Shown here: positions 6,061-7,055 of the stretch, piece by piece
How the letters are laid out: each line of letters begins with the position of its first letter
How positions within the stretch are numbered: position 1 is the first letter of the stretch
Origin: a bacterium
GTDB taxonomy: Bacteria; Bdellovibrionota; Bdellovibrionia; Bdellovibrionales; UBA1609
NCBI GenBank assembly: GCA_021784635.1
Contig: JAJYHS010000135.1
Coordinates: 1 to 7,055 of the forward strand
Direction of reading: 5' to 3'
DNA length: 7,055 nt
The notes under the pieces: generated by a model
What the model was told of the DNA's origin: nothing
Database searches by the model: none
What the model saw: the letters and a program-made list of their open reading frames with translations, nothing else
Made by a program: the position numbers and the translations under genes

Positions 6061-6078
6061 GTGGTTTTACGAAAATAA
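6061..6078. repeat. Copy B of the 18-nt intergenic motif (GTGGTTTTACGAAAATAA)
   Basis: It is 16/18 identical to copy A (5311-5328) in the same orientation, with a TTTT-ACG-AAAA dyad core. It lies 91-108 nt upstream of ATG 5970 and about 70-90 nt upstream of the predicted sigma-54 transcript start, within the range where activators of such promoters bind. Chance similarity of A/T-rich DNA is possible, though the flanking GG(G/T)G also matches. Confidence 0.4.
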
Positions 6079-6161
6079 AAAAGGACCCTTTAATTGCTTT
6101 TAATGCGCTTTTTTGGCACTGAACTGTTGAAAAATTAGACAACTTAATTTAGAGCTTCGAG

Positions 6162-6175
6162 CGTACAGTTGTACG
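6162..6175. promoter_or_regulatory. Operator-like dyad CGTACA-GT-TGTACG
   Basis: Perfect 6-nt arms flank a 2-nt centre and end 2 nt before the AGGAG ribosome site (6178-6182) of the Trp-rich secreted protein gene. A hairpin would need to open part of the stem because the loop is too short, so a dimeric repressor site is the simpler reading. No family is assigned. Confidence 0.3.
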
Positions 6176-6189
6176 GTAGGAGTGAGATT

Positions 6190-6603
6190 ATGTTTATCGT
6201 TCATATTTTAACAACATTCTTTTTGAGCCTGAGCCCGACGGCTTCAGCGCAAGTCCGATGGTTTCCGCGAATTCCATTGCGCCCGGGGCCGGTATTTGTT
6301 GTTCCCCCATATAGTCCGGGCTACGTTGCTCCTGGCTGGAATCCTGGTTGGGCTTGGAGTCCTTGGGTAAGACCGCCAGTTTGGTATACGCCTTATTGGC
6401 AAGCGCCGGCATGGAGTTGGATGCCGGGAATTGCTCCCGGGGTGTGGCAGTGTGTGGCTTTTGCGGCAAATGGAGCCTCATTTTTCGGGACATCCAATTT
6501 TTCGGTAAATCAGGCCGCATACAACGCGCTTTGGACGTGTGGTCAATACACCTGGAATGACGGCTGCTATGTACCGCCGTATTCTTGCCAGCTGTATCCA
6601 TAA
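6190..6603 (+). CDS. Small secreted Trp/Pro-rich protein with four Cys
   Basis: This 137-residue protein has a signal peptide (MFIVHILTTFFLSLSPTASA, cleavage after ASA, residue 20) and an unusual mature part. Residues 21-85 are rich in Trp, Pro, Tyr and Gly (PGYVAPGWNPGWAWSPWVRP and similar). Residues 86-137 form a four-Cys tail (C88, C117, C126, C133) with GASFFGTSNFSVNQAAYNAL, possibly two disulfides. I count 12 Trp, no Lys, and a single acidic residue (D124) after the signal. The tail shares G...AAxxAxxxC with the divergent 97-residue protein. The frame opens with TTG at 6169, but ATG 6190 is preferred because AGGAG (6178-6182) is spaced 7 nt from it. One caveat is that this start gives a signal peptide with no Lys or Arg in its n-region, whereas the TTG start would add one Arg. 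Function not recognised; possible surface or envelope-associated protein. Confidence 0.75.
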   Translation: MFIVHILTTFFLSLSPTASAQVRWFPRIPLRPGPVFVVPPYSPGYVAPGWNPGWAWSPWVRPPVWYTPYWQAPAWSWMPGIAPGVWQCVAFAANGASFFGTSNFSVNQAAYNALWTCGQYTWNDGCYVPPYSCQLYP

Positions 6604-6616
6604 ATTGCAGTGCAAT
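6604..6616. other. Palindrome ATTGCA-G-TGCAAT after a stop codon
   Basis: Perfect 6-nt arms flank a single central base, directly following the TAA at 6601-6603. No T-tract follows, so it is not a standard terminator. It sits 44 nt before the sufE ATG and could be an operator for sufE. Confidence 0.25.
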
Positions 6617-6621
6617 CGCAA

Positions 6622-6650
6622 TCGTGATCATTAAACAGAGGCGTGATAAT
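6622..6650 (+). promoter_or_regulatory. Candidate sufE promoter with -10 GATAAT
   Basis: GATAAT (6645-6650) matches 5/6 of the -10 consensus. A weak -35, TCGTGA (6622-6627), lies 17 nt upstream. Transcription would start about 6657-6660, at or within a few bases of the ATG, which agrees with the absence of a properly spaced Shine-Dalgarno (the only AGAGG is 18 nt away). Inference only. Confidence 0.35.
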
Positions 6651-6659
6651 ATCGCGCAC

Positions 6660-7055
6660 ATGAATACTATGGGTGCAATTGATTCGCGGCAATCGGCAAT
6701 TATCGATGATTTCTCGCAATTAAATACTTGGGAAGACCGCTATCGGCACATAATCGAAATGGGAAAGCAACTGCCGCCGATGTCTGAGGCGGACAAGATC
6801 GAGGATTTGAAGGTTCGCGGTTGTCAGGCGCAAGTTTGGCTTAAAGCCGAATTGCACGCTGATAAAACCATTCATTTTATTGCGGATAGTGATGCTCTAA
6901 TTGTTAAAGGGCTCATTGCAATACTTTTAAAAATTTATTCGGACCGTACGGCGCAAGAAATTTTATCAACCGAGCCACAATTTATTTCGGCATTGGGTTT
7001 AGCTCAACACTTATCGCCCAGTCGCTCCAACGGACTTGTGGCGATGATTAAACAG
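6660..7055 (+). CDS. sufE: SufE, cysteine desulfurase activator (3' end cut by window)
   Basis: The frame is open from ATG 6660 to the last base, 132 codons with no stop. The translation matches SufE closely: FSQLNTWEDRYRHIIEMGKQLPPM (18-41), the active site VRGCQAQVWL (52-61) with sulfur-accepting C55, FIADSDALIVKGLIAIL (73-89), and the C-terminal signature LAQHLSPSRSNGLVAMIK (114-131). SufE takes persulfide sulfur from the desulfurase SufS and passes it to the SufBCD scaffold in cytoplasmic Fe-S cluster assembly. Compared with the 138-residue E. coli protein, only a few to about ten residues should lie beyond the window. An in-frame GTG at 6624 exists, but the family start fits ATG 6660 (or ATG 6669). 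No sufS, sufB, sufC or sufD is seen here; the next gene is outside the window. Confidence 0.95.
   Translation, partial: MNTMGAIDSRQSAIIDDFSQLNTWEDRYRHIIEMGKQLPPMSEADKIEDLKVRGCQAQVWLKAELHADKTIHFIADSDALIVKGLIAILLKIYSDRTAQEILSTEPQFISALGLAQHLSPSRSNGLVAMIKQ

Larger units (their letters stand above)
5971..6189. other. Divergent intergenic region between two small secreted protein genes
   Basis: These 219 bases hold control elements for both directions. Toward the minus strand there is a Shine-Dalgarno (5984-5979), a sigma-54 promoter (6017-6001) and the repeated 18-nt motif (6061-6078). Toward the plus strand there is TTGAAA (6127-6132, 5/6 to a -35) without a convincing -10 at normal spacing, a dyad (6162-6175) and a Shine-Dalgarno AGGAG (6178-6182). 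No open frame of note lies inside. Confidence 0.6.

Noticed and set aside
6114..6131. Plus-strand TTGGCAC as a second sigma-54 promoter for the Trp-rich protein gene
   Set aside because: The -24 box is good, but 10 nt after GG the bases are TT instead of GC, and no TTGCW sits at the required spacing.
6194..6661. Minus-strand 155-codon ORF opposite the Trp-rich secreted protein
   Set aside because: The plus frame has a Shine-Dalgarno, a signal peptide and patterned cysteines; the minus frame has none of these and overlaps the sufE start.
1..7055. CRISPR array, tRNA, rRNA, insertion sequence or phage genes
   Set aside because: No regularly spaced repeats, no cloverleaf-like or conserved rRNA segments, and no transposase, integrase or phage motifs were seen on either strand.

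Overview
The window looks like ordinary chromosome from a Gram-negative bacterium of moderate GC content. I lean towards Bdellovibrionota or another delta-type lineage. That guess rests on the HD-domain protein with its particular N-terminal module, small secreted Cys-motif proteins and a sigma-54 type promoter. It is inference from recalled family patterns, not a search result. No mobile element, CRISPR array, rRNA or tRNA gene was seen.

Left part (1-3874), mostly housekeeping. A SRPBCC ligand-binding-fold protein (40-510, +) converges on a two-gene minus-strand unit: queG (epoxyqueuosine reductase, 1500-2552) followed after 4 nt by a degenerate HD-GYP-like protein (548-1495). queG is divergent from a class II tRNA nucleotidyltransferase/poly(A) polymerase (2579-3874, +). 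Only 26 bp separate the two start codons, and a 13-nt palindrome there holds candidate -10 elements for both directions. Two tRNA-maturation functions, 3' end synthesis and wobble modification, therefore share one tiny regulatory region.

Right part (3871-6603), accessory and mostly unknown. A 457-residue exported protein resembling a beta-propeller (3871-5244, -) has a stop codon that overlaps that of the nucleotidyltransferase in TTAA. Upstream lies an A/T-rich intergenic region with nested inverted repeats. Next comes a minus-strand pair: a secreted 97-residue protein and a small hydrophilic protein of about 76 residues. A very good sigma-54 (-24/-12) promoter precedes the pair. Divergent from it is a strikingly Trp/Pro-rich secreted protein (6190-6603, +). 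The two divergent secreted proteins share a short Gly...Ala-Ala-x2-Ala-x3-Cys pattern, suggesting relatedness. An 18-nt motif with 16/18 identity occurs upstream of both minus-strand exported-protein genes and may be a shared operator or activator site.

Right edge. The 5' part of sufE (6660 onward, +), a cysteine desulfurase partner in Fe-S assembly, runs off the window a few codons before its expected end. It and the nucleotidyltransferase gene both lack a Shine-Dalgarno and have a -10-like element just before ATG, so they may have leaderless or very short-leader transcripts.

Most of the window is conventional. The part most worth following up is the sigma-54-linked small secreted protein module at about 5430-6603.
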